A DNA stretch of 64,000 nucleotides from Paenibacillus pabuli NBRC 13638 (GTDB taxonomy: Bacteria > Bacillota > Bacilli > Paenibacillales > Paenibacillaceae), in contig NZ_BCNM01000013.1 of the NCBI RefSeq assembly GCF_001514495.1, forward strand, positions 124,001 to 188,000, in the 5' to 3' direction. The position numbers were made by a program, and so were the translations under genes. The notes beneath the pieces were generated by a model that searched no databases, was not told the DNA's origin, and was given only the letters and a program-made list of their open reading frames with translations. Positions 43,790 to 53,195 of this stretch are shown here, piece after piece. Each line of letters begins with the position of its first letter. The first letter of the stretch is position 1.

Positions 43790-44755
43790 CTAGCGCTCAA
43801 CATGTGCTACATTGTTCAGCTTGGCCTCGACCTGCTTCCACGTCGGGAGCGCCTCCCAATCACCAACAGCCTGTATAACCATGGAACCGGTCAAATTTCC
43901 GAGCCGGGTCGCCTCCTGAGGAGAATACCCTTTGATAAGGCCGGATAAAAAGCCCGCACAGAATCCATCTCCTGCCCCCACCGTATCCAGGACATGATCC
44001 GCCTTGAAATACGGAACTTCCGTTAGGGTACCATTCACCAATACGTAGGTCAAATCAGGGCCACCTTTCACGATACAGACCGCATTCATGGCGGATAAAC
44101 GCTCTAACACTTTTTGATCATTATCTTCGTTATACAGAAGTTTCATCTCATCCAGTCCCGGCAAGAAATAGTCTGCCTGCTCAGCCAGACGCAGCAGGAC
44201 AGAACGTGCTTCCTCAGCAGACCACAGTTTAAGACGCAGATTGGGATCAAAACTCACTTTCACACCAGCCTGCCTGGCTATATGTATAGCAGCTTCAACC
44301 GTAGCAAGTCCCGATGCGCTGATCGCCGCGGTAATGCCTGTAACGTGGAGGATTTGAGCACCTGCAATATAATCCGCGTCCAGGTCTTCAGGCGTCATCG
44401 CACTTGCAGCAGATAACTTCCTATAATAATGTACCGAGGCTTTCCCGGAAGCGTTCTCACGAATCATCAGACCGGTCGGCTCCTTGTCGCTTATCCTTGC
44501 TCGTGATACATCTACACCTTCACCACGAATAGCCTTCATGATCATGTTTCCCATCGGATCATTACCCAGGCGCCCAAACCAGCCGCTGGTATGCCCAAGC
44601 CGGGCTACACCAATTGCCAGATTACTCTCCGCGCCACCAAATGACTTGTCTAATGTCGCCGCATATTCAAGACCTCTTGTATCCTTTGCTGTCAGCAAAC
44701 CCATGCTTTCACCAAACGTAACGATTTCAGGGCTTCGGCGGGTATTCGTCGACAT
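43790..44755 (-). CDS. kdgK: 2-keto-3-deoxygluconate kinase (PfkB family)
   Basis: Sugar kinase of 321 aa. PfkB motifs are visible: GGAESNLAIGVARLG with WFGRLGNDPMG near the N-terminus, and DTVGAGDGFCAGFLSGL with the catalytic Asp at the second GAGD. The neighbouring KDPG aldolase makes KDG the most likely substrate. GGAGGGAAG precedes the ATG. A cre-like palindrome lies about 115 nt upstream. Confidence 0.9.
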   Translation of the reverse strand: MSTNTRRSPEIVTFGESMGLLTAKDTRGLEYAATLDKSFGGAESNLAIGVARLGHTSGWFGRLGNDPMGNMIMKAIRGEGVDVSRARISDKEPTGLMIRENASGKASVHYYRKLSAASAMTPEDLDADYIAGAQILHVTGITAAISASGLATVEAAIHIARQAGVKVSFDPNLRLKLWSAEEARSVLLRLAEQADYFLPGLDEMKLLYNEDNDQKVLERLSAMNAVCIVKGGPDLTYVLVNGTLTEVPYFKADHVLDTVGAGDGFCAGFLSGLIKGYSPQEATRLGNLTGSMVIQAVGDWEALPTWKQVEAKLNNVAHVER

Positions 44756-44800
44756 GACTTCTTCCCTCCTTATATTTACAAATTCTCATCTTCTTTAACC

Positions 44801-44829
44801 ATTGTCATCCTCTATGCAACCGTTGTCAA
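44801..44829 (-). promoter_or_regulatory. Candidate kdgK promoter
   Basis: Minus-strand TTGACA (44824-44829) with GACAAT (44801-44806) at 17 nt. The -35 is perfect but the -10 is imperfect. Confidence 0.45.
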
Positions 44830-44867
44830 TCCCGGAGCGTTCATTTTGTTGTCACAGTTTTGAGAAA

Positions 44868-44881
44868 GGATAGCGCTTTCC
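44868..44881 (-). promoter_or_regulatory. cre-like palindrome upstream of kdgK
   Basis: GGAAAGCGCTATCC on the minus strand matches the cre consensus at 12 of 14 positions, with the symmetric AGCGCT core. It lies upstream of the candidate kdgK promoter and before the divergent acyltransferase gene. Confidence 0.4.
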
Positions 44882-44977
44882 TATGTGAAATATATCACAA
44901 TGAGTGAGTCACATCCATATTACCCTTATTACAGATACAAACGACTCTTGCCAAGGGGTCAACAAGGGGGTTACAAC

Positions 44978-46021
44978 ATGACCAAACCGACAACCATTAG
45001 GGAAGATCAGGATTCATTTTTTTACAACCTGCGTTTTATGCTTATTGTCTGCGTACTTGTTGGTAATGCGCTGGAACCGCTTATTACACGTTTTGCAGGA
45101 GCGGAAGCTCTGTTCCTGTGGATATATACATTTCACATGCCGCTGTTTGTGTGGGTAACTGGTTACTTTGCCAGACACTCCCTTCAGGGTACAACCGGGC
45201 GCAATGTGCTTAAACAAATTGCCATGCAATATGTTCTTTTTCAAACCTTGTATGCATTAATGGATTATACGGTGTTTCACACACCCCATATGCGTTTGTC
45301 TTTTTTTGCTCCCTACTTGTTATTGTGGTTTTTGGCCAGCCATTTCTGCTGGAGACTGCTGCTCCGTCTTACGTTATCTTGGAAGCCATTGTATCGTTTG
45401 ATTGCGTCTGTCCTGCTTGGTATCATCGCCGGGTATTTGCCGATCGACGGATTCTGGCTTAGTTTTAGCCGAACCTTTGTTTTCCTGCCTTTCTTTATGA
45501 TTGGTTATGACTACGGAGGATCGATTCGCTCCCGATTGCAATCAGGCTTGGCCCGCAGCGTGGCAGCTTCATTATCCGCTGGACTTCTGATTTGGATTGC
45601 TCTCGGGGGGCTGGAAATTTCGGCTGGCTGGCTGATGGGCAGTATGACTTATGCAGAGCTTGGTCGTCATGAGTGGTATGCCGGAATCTACCGACTGGGG
45701 ATCTACGCACTGGAAATCGGTTCAAGTGCATTATTTCTGGCCTGGGTTCCTTGCTTGACATCCAAATTGACAGATCTGGGACGACGCACCCTTTATGTTT
45801 TCCTGCTCCATGGATTTCTCATTCGTCTTACGATCTGGTCGGGAGTCTACAATTATATGGAAACCAGTTTATACATTCCGATCATTGTATCCATTGCGTT
45901 AATGTTTGCTATAGTACTCGCTCATCCAGCGATCCGCCATGCCTTCCGGCCTCTCATTGAACCAGACATCTCCCGCTTTCACTTTAATCGCCAAAGGGGG
46001 TTGAAACGTTCAGCATCCTGA
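44978..46021 (+). CDS. Membrane acyltransferase (fucose 4-O-acetylase-like)
   Basis: Integral membrane protein of 347 aa with about ten hydrophobic segments, of the acyltransferase 3 / COG3594 type. Such proteins O-acetylate cell-surface glycans. The N-terminal signature YNLRFMLIVCVLVGNALEP and FLWIYTFHMPLFVWVTGYF is characteristic, including the His-Met-Pro motif. The start at 44978 has AAGGGGG at 7 nt; the longer frame from 44885 has none. The target polymer is unknown. Confidence 0.85.
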   Translation: MTKPTTIREDQDSFFYNLRFMLIVCVLVGNALEPLITRFAGAEALFLWIYTFHMPLFVWVTGYFARHSLQGTTGRNVLKQIAMQYVLFQTLYALMDYTVFHTPHMRLSFFAPYLLLWFLASHFCWRLLLRLTLSWKPLYRLIASVLLGIIAGYLPIDGFWLSFSRTFVFLPFFMIGYDYGGSIRSRLQSGLARSVAASLSAGLLIWIALGGLEISAGWLMGSMTYAELGRHEWYAGIYRLGIYALEIGSSALFLAWVPCLTSKLTDLGRRTLYVFLLHGFLIRLTIWSGVYNYMETSLYIPIIVSIALMFAIVLAHPAIRHAFRPLIEPDISRFHFNRQRGLKRSAS

Positions 46022-46141
46022 TTCAGATAAGCTGAGGCCCTCTCTTTCCCATCAAAACCGACTTGTTTCAGGCTGGAAATGTTGTGGTAAGTAGCATTAC
46101 GCGTTACAACAAACAACTTATGATATAAGGAGTGATTTGTA

Positions 46142-46393
46142 ATGGCACGTCCACAAACGTCTGAACGCAAAATGAGTCGCGAGGAAGCAGGCAGATTGGG
46201 TGGCAGGGCTACATCCAAAAATCATGATCGAAGCTTCTACCAGATGATAGGAAAAAAAGGTGGAGAAGCTACTTCAGATGCGCATGACTCCCATTTCTAT
46301 AAGGAAATTGGACGCAAGGGCGGAGAAGCCACCTCTGAAACGCATAATAAGGAATTCTATCGAGAGATCGGACGTAAAGGCGGTAGCAGTTAG
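46142..46393 (+). CDS. KGG-repeat general stress protein (GsiB/YciG-like)
   Basis: An 83-aa hydrophilic protein built from about three 20-residue repeats of the form GxKGGEATSxxHxxxFYxEI, ending GRKGGSS. This is the stress-induced KGG family, related to B. subtilis GsiB, which is linked to desiccation and general stress. AAGGAG precedes the ATG. A loose sigma-B-like pair (GTTTCA, 14 nt, TGGTAA, about 46055-46100) is upstream but too weak to call. Confidence 0.88.
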   Translation: MARPQTSERKMSREEAGRLGGRATSKNHDRSFYQMIGKKGGEATSDAHDSHFYKEIGRKGGEATSETHNKEFYREIGRKGGSS

Positions 46394-46441
46394 TATGTCT
46401 TGACTCTCAATGATGTAACAGTAGAATGGGTGCGTTAAACC

Positions 46442-46480
46442 CGGGGCTTCGTTCCACTAATGGAATGAAGCTTCTTTCTA
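46442..46480 (+). terminator. Terminator after the KGG gene
   Basis: GCTTCGTTCCA pairs with TGGAATGAAGC over CTAA, followed by TTCTTTCT. Confidence 0.8.
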
Positions 46481-46494
46481 TTGATTGTAGAAAT

Positions 46495-46699
46495 ATGACG
46501 GCGGTTGTGATAGACTCTATAGAAAAACCGGGTTGTTCACGGGTTTAAAGCACCAAAGAACTTCACAAACTACGGGAAGCTCGAAGCCGGCAATGTCGGT
46601 CTATTTTTTAGAGTACGGATGAAAATAAACGACAGATGCACTGCCATTTATATTTCCATTCATGTTGCTCAATATTATATATTTGGGGGGAAATACACC
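46495..46699 (+). promoter_or_regulatory. ilvD leader region with possible structure
   Basis: About 200 nt between the KGG terminator and the ilvD ribosome site. It contains a 17-codon ORF without ribosome site (46495-46548; codons include GTT GTG ATA, ATA and GTT), a possible TTGTGA/TCACAA pairing, and a weak CCGG/TCGG hairpin followed by CTATTTTTT near 46610. No T-box consensus is present. A control role is only possible. Confidence 0.3.
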
Positions 46700-48385
46700 A
46701 TGTCAGCCAAGAAGATGCGTTCCGATATGATCAAAAAAGGTTTTGACCGTGCACCGCACCGCAGTTTGCTCCGCGCAGCGGGCGTTAAAGAAGAGGACTT
46801 TGGCAAACCGTTTATTGCCGTATGTAACTCATACATTGATATCGTGCCAGGCCATGTCCATCTTCAGGAATTCGGTAAAATTGTAAAGGAAGCTATTCGT
46901 GAAGCCGGCGGCGTTCCATTTGAATTCAACACCATCGGAGTAGACGACGGAATTGCTATGGGACACATCGGTATGCGTTACTCGCTGCCGAGCCGCGACA
47001 TTATCGCGGATTCTGTGGAAACGGTTGTATCTGCACACTGGTTCGACGGCATGGTATGTATCCCGAACTGCGATAAAATCACGCCCGGAATGATGATGGG
47101 TGCACTCCGCGTGAACATCCCTACCGTGTTTGTCAGCGGCGGACCGATGAAAGCAGGTCGTGACAGCAATGGTAAAGCGCTGTCCCTGACTTCTGTATTT
47201 GAAGGTGTCGGTGCCTACCAAGCAGGTAAAATCGATGATAAGAGCCTGCTTGAGCTTGAACAATTCGGTTGCCCAACATGTGGCTCCTGCTCCGGTATGT
47301 TCACAGCAAACTCCATGAACTGTCTTGCTGAAGCGATGGGACTGGCTATGCCAGGTAACGGAACGATCCTCGCCGTTGCTCCTGAGCGTCGTGATTTTGT
47401 TAAACAATCCGCGACACAATTGATGGAACTTATTAAAATGGATCTGAAACCACGTGATATCGTTACTGTAGAAGCGATCGATAACGCGTTTGCACTGGAT
47501 ATGGCGATGGGTGGATCTACGAATACAGTACTGCACACGCTGGCACTGGCTCATGAAGCGGGCATCGAGTATCCAATCGAGCGCATCAATGAAGTAGCTA
47601 ACCGCGTTCCGCATCTGGCGAAACTTGCACCTGCTTCCGATCTTCACATCGAAGACGTTCACAATGCAGGCGGCGTAAGCGCAGTGCTGAACGAATTGCT
47701 CAAGAAACCAGGCGCGATCCATGGGGATTGTATCACCGTAACAGGTAAAACTATTCGTGAGAACGTTGAGGGTCAAGAGATCCAGGATACCAACGTCATC
47801 CACCACCTGGATAACCCGCATTCGGAAAAAGGCGGTCTGGCTGTATTGTTCGGTAACCTTGCACCACAAGGCGCCATCATCAAGGTGGGTGCAGTTGATG
47901 CTTCGGTTGGTGGATATCACAAAGGTCCTGCCATCTGCTTTGACTCCCAGGAGCAAGCGCTCGAAGGCATTGCTAACGGCAAAGTAAAAGAAGGACATGT
48001 TGTTGTTATCCGTTATGAAGGACCAAAAGGCGGACCAGGTATGCCTGAGATGTTGGCTCCTACATCTCAGATCGTAGGTATGGGTCTGGGTGCCAAAGTC
48101 GGTCTGATCACCGATGGACGTTTCTCGGGTGCATCCCGCGGAATCAGTATCGGACATATTTCTCCGGAAGCAGCTGAAGGTGGTCCAATCGCCTTTGTTG
48201 AAGAAGGAGACATCATCGAGCTGGATCTGAACAACCGTATCATCGAATTGCACATCAGTGACGAAGAGTTCGAACGTCGTCGTGCTGGCTGGAAAGGTTT
48301 TGAACCAAAAGTAAAAACCGGTTACCTGGCCCGTTATTCCAAGCTGGTGACTAATGCAAGCAATGGCGGCGTACTGAAAATTTAA
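46700..48385 (+). CDS. ilvD: Dihydroxy-acid dehydratase
   Basis: Iron-sulphur dehydratase of 561 aa in valine, isoleucine and leucine synthesis, converting dihydroxy acids to 2-keto acids. Cluster cysteines lie in [25 protein letters not shown] and [16 protein letters not shown]; the C-terminal barrel has [18 protein letters not shown]-type sequence. The ATG at 46700 follows GGGGGG at about 9 nt; the upstream frame from 46619 is rejected. It is transcribed alone. Confidence 0.97.
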   Translation: MSAKKMRSDMIKKGFDRAPHRSLLRAAGVKEEDFGKPFIAVCNSYIDIVPGHVHLQEFGKIVKEAIREAGGVPFEFNTIGVDDGIAMGHIGMRYSLPSRDIIADSVETVVSAHWFDGMVCIPNCDKITPGMMMGALRVNIPTVFVSGGPMKAGRDSNGKALSLTSVFEGVGAYQAGKIDDKSLLELEQFGCPTCGSCSGMFTANSMNCLAEAMGLAMPGNGTILAVAPERRDFVKQSATQLMELIKMDLKPRDIVTVEAIDNAFALDMAMGGSTNTVLHTLALAHEAGIEYPIERINEVANRVPHLAKLAPASDLHIEDVHNAGGVSAVLNELLKKPGAIHGDCITVTGKTIRENVEGQEIQDTNVIHHLDNPHSEKGGLAVLFGNLAPQGAIIKVGAVDASVGGYHKGPAICFDSQEQALEGIANGKVKEGHVVVIRYEGPKGGPGMPEMLAPTSQIVGMGLGAKVGLITDGRFSGASRGISIGHISPEAAEGGPIAFVEEGDIIELDLNNRIIELHISDEEFERRRAGWKGFEPKVKTGYLARYSKLVTNASNGGVLKI

Positions 48386-48429
48386 TTCAAGGGCATACTA
48401 TCCGGAATTTTAAGGGGTATGCTAACAAT

Positions 48430-48478
48430 AAAGGGTTGCTCTTCGCCAATGACGGCTGAAGGGCAACCCCTTTTTTTT
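48430..48478 (+). terminator. Terminator after ilvD
   Basis: AAGGGTTGCTCTTC pairs with GAAGGGCAACCCCTT around a loop, followed by a run of seven T. On the other strand it adjoins the stop of the deacetylase gene. Confidence 0.9.
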
Positions 48479-49886
48479 AGTTTCGTTCAGGTACGAGATC
48501 GTGTTCGGGAACCAGCAGCTCCTCGGGGGACTGCTCTATCGTCTCCACCGTCGCTGCTACCAGTGCATGCTGTCCGTAACGTTCAAGCAACACGTCCATG
48601 GGCATGGCAATCATTTTGGGAACCAATTGTTCGGAACGCTGCTTTAGACGTTTTGTCCCCGCTGGGTGAATTACACTCAGCAGAAGTTTCAGGTACACCT
48701 TAGATGCAGAGCTGAACGGCCCAGGAGCCAGTTCCTTTACCGTAAATCCGAACTTCTCCGGTCCGCGGTTAATCATGCTAACACCATACAGGGCCTTGGC
48801 TGATCTCAGTTCAGGGTCGAGTACGACCTTACTTGCCAAATCAGGCAATTGCTGTTCCATGGCCCGAATCATGCGAATAGCCAGATGCATACTGGATCGT
48901 GAAGTCATTCCCAGATCAAATAATTTTTTATTATCAAAATGAAGTTCAATTACTGGATCTCCGTTCTGAATCACATGACCATTATTCATTTCGACCAATG
49001 CTCCGTGATACACACGCGAGCGGAAATGAAGCATCGGATCATCTGGTGAAGCTGTTTGCAAATGGTACACCCAATGAAATAACTTTTCCCAGCCCAGCCA
49101 TAAAGCGACTACCATTCGCTTCCAAAGTGACAAATGGGTCTGTGGCTGACTTGCGCTCTTAGGTTCGCTCACCGTAACGCCTCCCATCAACGTATCGACG
49201 CGCACACTGTGTAATCCCTGCCTGTCTGCTTCCTTCAATACGACTTCCAGCGCCTGAAGCATCTGCTCCGGCGCGTGTACATCAGCGCCGAGGGTAGTCC
49301 CTCGATCATGCAGTAACATGACCTCTCCGCCCCTTAGCTCCTTCAGCATTCGTTCAGTCAATTTCTCAGCACCGACACTGCTCCTCCAGTCCTCAAACAT
49401 GGAAGACCACAGTACAATACGACGTTCTTTTTTACTAAAAAAATCAAACAGATTCATAATCCCCCACGGTGGACGATAATAACAAGTTCTTACCCCTGTA
49501 ACCTCTTGTATAAGCTGCCCCGTCCGTTGGATCTGATCTTTCACCGTGCGTGGGCGCATTAACCAATTGGTTTTGTGAATATAATTATGAATTCCAATAA
49601 GATGACCTTCCTCATGTATGCGCTGAATGAGCTCGGGATGGCGGGCTGCGTGTTCCCCGACTACAAAGAACGTGGCCTTCGCTTCATGCTGACGGAGCAA
49701 ATCCAGTAACCTGGGCGTGTATTCCGGATCTGGACCATCATCAAAGGTTAAGGAAAACTCCGTCTCACTTCTCCCTCGTCTGAACACACGAAAACCGAAA
49801 AGTCTGCTAACCAAACTTGGAATAAAGGCGTAAAAAGATGAAATGTACAATAACCACAGTAATATACTCTGAAGTAAATTTGTCAT
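48477..49886 (-). CDS. Polysaccharide deacetylase with C-terminal YkoP-like domain
   Basis: A 469-aa protein. A hydrophobic N-terminus (about 4-26) anchors or exports it. The NodB domain (about 43-235) has LTFDDGPDP (Asp49, Asp50), HNYIH (His100, His104; the usual Ser/Thr after the first His is Asn), RPPWG, DWRSS and LLHD. About 200 further residues form a second domain resembling YkoP. It probably de-N-acetylates a cell-wall polymer. The start at 49886 follows GGGGAG; a longer frame from 49973 has no site. Confidence 0.85.
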   Translation of the reverse strand: MTNLLQSILLWLLYISSFYAFIPSLVSRLFGFRVFRRGRSETEFSLTFDDGPDPEYTPRLLDLLRQHEAKATFFVVGEHAARHPELIQRIHEEGHLIGIHNYIHKTNWLMRPRTVKDQIQRTGQLIQEVTGVRTCYYRPPWGIMNLFDFFSKKERRIVLWSSMFEDWRSSVGAEKLTERMLKELRGGEVMLLHDRGTTLGADVHAPEQMLQALEVVLKEADRQGLHSVRVDTLMGGVTVSEPKSASQPQTHLSLWKRMVVALWLGWEKLFHWVYHLQTASPDDPMLHFRSRVYHGALVEMNNGHVIQNGDPVIELHFDNKKLFDLGMTSRSSMHLAIRMIRAMEQQLPDLASKVVLDPELRSAKALYGVSMINRGPEKFGFTVKELAPGPFSSASKVYLKLLLSVIHPAGTKRLKQRSEQLVPKMIAMPMDVLLERYGQHALVAATVETIEQSPEELLVPEHDLVPERN

Positions 49887-50091
49887 GCTACAAACTCCCC
49901 GCTTCTCTTGCTGAATTACCGTACCAAAGAGCACTAACCAAAATAAACCGCCTTTAATTTTATCACAATTCAAACTTTTCTTGAATCCTCTTTTCCCAAA
50001 AACTTAGCTATCGTGTACAATAAATGCATCCTAATCTTTATTGGATTTATGCAAACTGCTCACCTTAACGACGTATAAAGGAGCCCTGCCC

Positions 50092-51288
50092 ATGCTGCCG
50101 CTTTACAAAAAATACGGGCGCACCGTCTTTGACATTGCGCTGCTCGTGTTAACTGTGTATTTCATCATGTACGGTTTCAGTCGATTATATCAATTGGCTG
50201 CACCAGTTTTTCTCTCATTTATAGTGTATTGGATGATCGAACCTCTGGCAAGATTTCTGCATCGCAAAGGATTGCCCAAAACCTTAGGGGCCGCCATTTC
50301 TGTTTTGTTGTTTCTAGCAACGATCGTTGCTGCTTTTTTTGGATTGGGACTAATCATCGTATCCCAGATATCTAACTTGCAGGATAATTTCCCTTATTAT
50401 ATTGAAATGGTCCAACGTGAATTCACCAATCTGGTTTATTTCATTCAGGATAAGTCGGATGCTTTGCCTGACGGAATTACCGACAAGGTTAATGACTATT
50501 TTGCAACTTTAACCGGATTTCTCTCCAAATGGGTAACCAGCGGTGCGCAAATCGTCATCGGTTTTCTGAGTTCATTTTCTTCATTTATTACCAACTTCGG
50601 GATTGCTATTATTCTCGCGTTCTTTCTTAGTATCGAAATTGAGTCCTGGCGCAAATTTGCCCGGGCCAAAACGCCAAAAACGTTGAAGCTGGCTCTTGAA
50701 TTTATGCGTAATCACGTGTTCAAGACGATCCGCTCCTATTTAAAAGCCCAGATGATTATGATGCTAATTACATTTGTATTGATTTATGCAGGCTTGCTGA
50801 TTCTGGGAACCTCTAATTCCTTCACCATCGCAGCAATCTGTGCTGTTTTTGATCTCGTGCCTTTGCTGGGTGTTCCTGTCATATTCATTCCATGGATTGT
50901 GTATCTGTTCATTGTGGGGAATAGCACTCTTGCGATTGGCTTAATCGTAGTACTTGCCGTAACCATGCTGACACGCCAACTCCTGGAACCGAAAATCTCG
51001 GGTAACTCGATCGGAGTATCATCCGCATACTTGATGCTTTCCTTTATGTTGATCTCACTCTCCGTCTTTGGTCTGGCTGGCGTAGTGCTGTCTCCGGTGC
51101 TGCTGATCCTGCTCAAGGAACTGCTGCAGCAAGGATACCTCCAGCAGTGGATTCACCTGCCAAAAGATGAATTTGAATCCTCCCCGTTAGTTATGGACAC
51201 ACCGGTTAGTACAACCTCTAGAAGGAATGCCGAGGCTCCGGTGCAGGAAGCTGTTCCTGATGAAAATCACGAGGATTCAGCCAAATAA
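50092..51288 (+). CDS. AI-2E family transporter (PerM/YtvI-like)
   Basis: Integral membrane protein of 398 aa with about seven to eight membrane segments in the AI-2E transporter pattern, including the C-terminal VFDLVPLLGVPVIFIPW and LGVSSAYLMLSFML-like region and LLEPKISGNSIGV. Family members export small molecules or ions; some are sporulation-associated. The ATG at 50092 has AAAGGAG at about 8 nt. Its 3' end overlaps the convergent penicillin-binding gene by 22 nt. The substrate is unknown. Confidence 0.88.
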   Translation: MLPLYKKYGRTVFDIALLVLTVYFIMYGFSRLYQLAAPVFLSFIVYWMIEPLARFLHRKGLPKTLGAAISVLLFLATIVAAFFGLGLIIVSQISNLQDNFPYYIEMVQREFTNLVYFIQDKSDALPDGITDKVNDYFATLTGFLSKWVTSGAQIVIGFLSSFSSFITNFGIAIILAFFLSIEIESWRKFARAKTPKTLKLALEFMRNHVFKTIRSYLKAQMIMMLITFVLIYAGLLILGTSNSFTIAAICAVFDLVPLLGVPVIFIPWIVYLFIVGNSTLAIGLIVVLAVTMLTRQLLEPKISGNSIGVSSAYLMLSFMLISLSVFGLAGVVLSPVLLILLKELLQQGYLQQWIHLPKDEFESSPLVMDTPVSTTSRRNAEAPVQEAVPDENHEDSAK

Positions 51289-53075
51289 TCCATCACTTTC
51301 CTGAACATTTCGGTTGCTTGATGACGGCTGTTCGGAGCAACGTTTTGGACAAGGACAGCTACAGCATATTTCGGTTGATGCGTTGGTCCATACCCGATGA
51401 ACCATTGATGATTCCGTTTCTCTCCGCGCTGCTGCACCTGTGCAGTACCTGACTTCCCTGCTACTTGCCATCGTGCATGTTGCAGGGATTTTCCTGTTCC
51501 CTCACTCACGACCTTCCTCATCCAGGACAACAGCTGATGTGCTGTTGCAGGAGAGATCTGTCCTGCTGCCGAGGGTGAGTCATGCTGCGGGATTTCCAGC
51601 ATCGTATCACCGTCGGCATATCGGATACGCTGAACGAGACGCGGAGCACTTACCTTACCCTCATGAAGGAGTGTAACGATCAAGTTGGCCGCTTGCAACG
51701 GGGTCACCAACACGTCCCGCTGACCGATAGCTGTCTGTACCTTTGCACCTTCATTCTGAGGTGAGACTGAAGGAAGCCTTACTCGTCCTGCCTCTTCATG
51801 GTCGAAATGCTGTAATACCGACATTCCGGCGACCTGCTTCCCCTCCCAACCTACAGGACGCCCTAGCCCGAGTGCATCCGCCATACGCTCCAGCTGCTCC
51901 ATACTGAGCCGGCGGGCCGTTTCAGCAAATACAATATTGCAGGACTCGGCAAATCCCTGCTCCAGATTTAATTCCCCATGCCCATGTTCCTTCCAGCAGG
52001 ACAGGCCATATTTCCCCCACTCGCCACCGCAATGGAAGGTCTCCCCTTTGGATACTGCTTGATATTCCAGCGCTGCTGCGGCTGTAACAATTTTGAATAT
52101 GGAGCCTGGTACTGCCCCTTTTACAGCACGATTCGCCCAAGCCGTTTGGTTGGGGTCCACATGCTGCGGATTGTAGAACGGAAGTGAGACCATAGCCCGT
52201 ACATCGGCATTGGCCGCATCCAGTACAACGATTGCTCCTTCTTTCATATCGGAGTTTTGCACAATGTGCTCGATTCCCTGTTGAATCTTTGCGTCAATTG
52301 TCGTCTGTGCACGCAAGGGATAGTGTGTATTGGATGGTGCAATCACGCGGGGCTGGATCGTCGCAATAACCTCTCCTGAACCTGTAACCATACGTGATAC
52401 CAGGGTAGGTCCTATACCCTTCAACAAAGGTTCCAATGTTCTCTCCAGCCCAGCTGCTCCTGATTTCATGGCAAAAGGCTGCTTCACCTCATCCTTATGA
52501 CCTGCCTGCGTATTCAGAGACCCCGGCCGTTCAGCAAGATAACCTAACCATTGCATGCCGGTATCACCCTGTCCATAACGTGTCATCATGGGGTATATAC
52601 TCGCTCCGTCTACCTGCAATTCACGCAGCCTGGCAACCTGAGAATCGGTCAACGTGACGGGCTGGCGTGCACCCGCTGTCCAGAAATGGGGTGTATCTCC
52701 CTGGTTCCATTCCTCTTGTAACAATTTCACATTTGTATGTAATAGTGCTGCCATTTTTTTAACTTCAGAATCCGCCCTTGTGGAGGGATATGAGTGACTC
52801 GATTGATTGGTATGTGGGAAAAAAACCAGCCCCCATTCCAGCTTGCCCGTTAAGGGCTGACCTTTGTAATCGGTAAATTGTCCCCGCCCAGTATCCAGTA
52901 CAACCCCTCGTTCCCGCTGTAATACGGACATTTCACGGACGGTACGTTGGAAGCCTGGCATCGTACGGTTAACCTGAACGATCTGAACCCAAGCCAAACG
53001 AATCATAAGCAAAGTAAATATACCTGTCAGAAGAATACAAGCAATATAAAGCCGCCGTTTCAGTTGCAGATGCAT
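51267..53075 (-). CDS. Penicillin-binding transpeptidase (class B, PbpI/YrrR-like)
   Basis: Peptidoglycan D,D-transpeptidase of 602 aa. It has an N-terminal membrane anchor (about 8-30), a dimerisation-type domain, and a transpeptidase domain with nucleophile Ser325 in GSIFK, SCN as the second motif, and KSGTAQ (Lys541) as the third. The position near yrrO/yrrN/mltG recalls B. subtilis yrrR (pbpI). The ATG follows AAGGGTGAG. Overlap with the convergent AI-2E gene is 22 nt. Confidence 0.92.
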   Translation of the reverse strand: MHLQLKRRLYIACILLTGIFTLLMIRLAWVQIVQVNRTMPGFQRTVREMSVLQRERGVVLDTGRGQFTDYKGQPLTGKLEWGLVFFPHTNQSSHSYPSTRADSEVKKMAALLHTNVKLLQEEWNQGDTPHFWTAGARQPVTLTDSQVARLRELQVDGASIYPMMTRYGQGDTGMQWLGYLAERPGSLNTQAGHKDEVKQPFAMKSGAAGLERTLEPLLKGIGPTLVSRMVTGSGEVIATIQPRVIAPSNTHYPLRAQTTIDAKIQQGIEHIVQNSDMKEGAIVVLDAANADVRAMVSLPFYNPQHVDPNQTAWANRAVKGAVPGSIFKIVTAAAALEYQAVSKGETFHCGGEWGKYGLSCWKEHGHGELNLEQGFAESCNIVFAETARRLSMEQLERMADALGLGRPVGWEGKQVAGMSVLQHFDHEEAGRVRLPSVSPQNEGAKVQTAIGQRDVLVTPLQAANLIVTLLHEGKVSAPRLVQRIRYADGDTMLEIPQHDSPSAAGQISPATAHQLLSWMRKVVSEGTGKSLQHARWQVAGKSGTAQVQQRGEKRNHQWFIGYGPTHQPKYAVAVLVQNVAPNSRHQATEMFRKVMDYLAESS

Positions 53076-53142
53076 AAGAACTCACCCTTCAACGTTTTGG
53101 CATAGTATTCTTCATTCAAGCTGGGATTATCCGGTAATGACA

Positions 53143-53174
53143 AGAAAACCTGTCCCATAAGGGGCAGGTTTCTC
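53143..53174 (-). terminator. Terminator after the chemoreceptor gene
   Basis: Minus-strand AAACCTGCCCC pairs with GGGACAGGTTTT over TTAT, followed by CTTGT. Confidence 0.75.
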
Positions 53175-53195
53175 AATGGATCAGATTTGTGTGGT

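Noticed and set aside
46550-46620. T-box or other known riboswitch upstream of ilvD
   Set aside because: No AGGGTGG-ACCGCG core or other aptamer signature is present; the hairpin is only about four base pairs.
50000-50030. TACAAT as promoter of the AI-2E family gene
   Set aside because: No acceptable -35 element lies 16-18 nt upstream.
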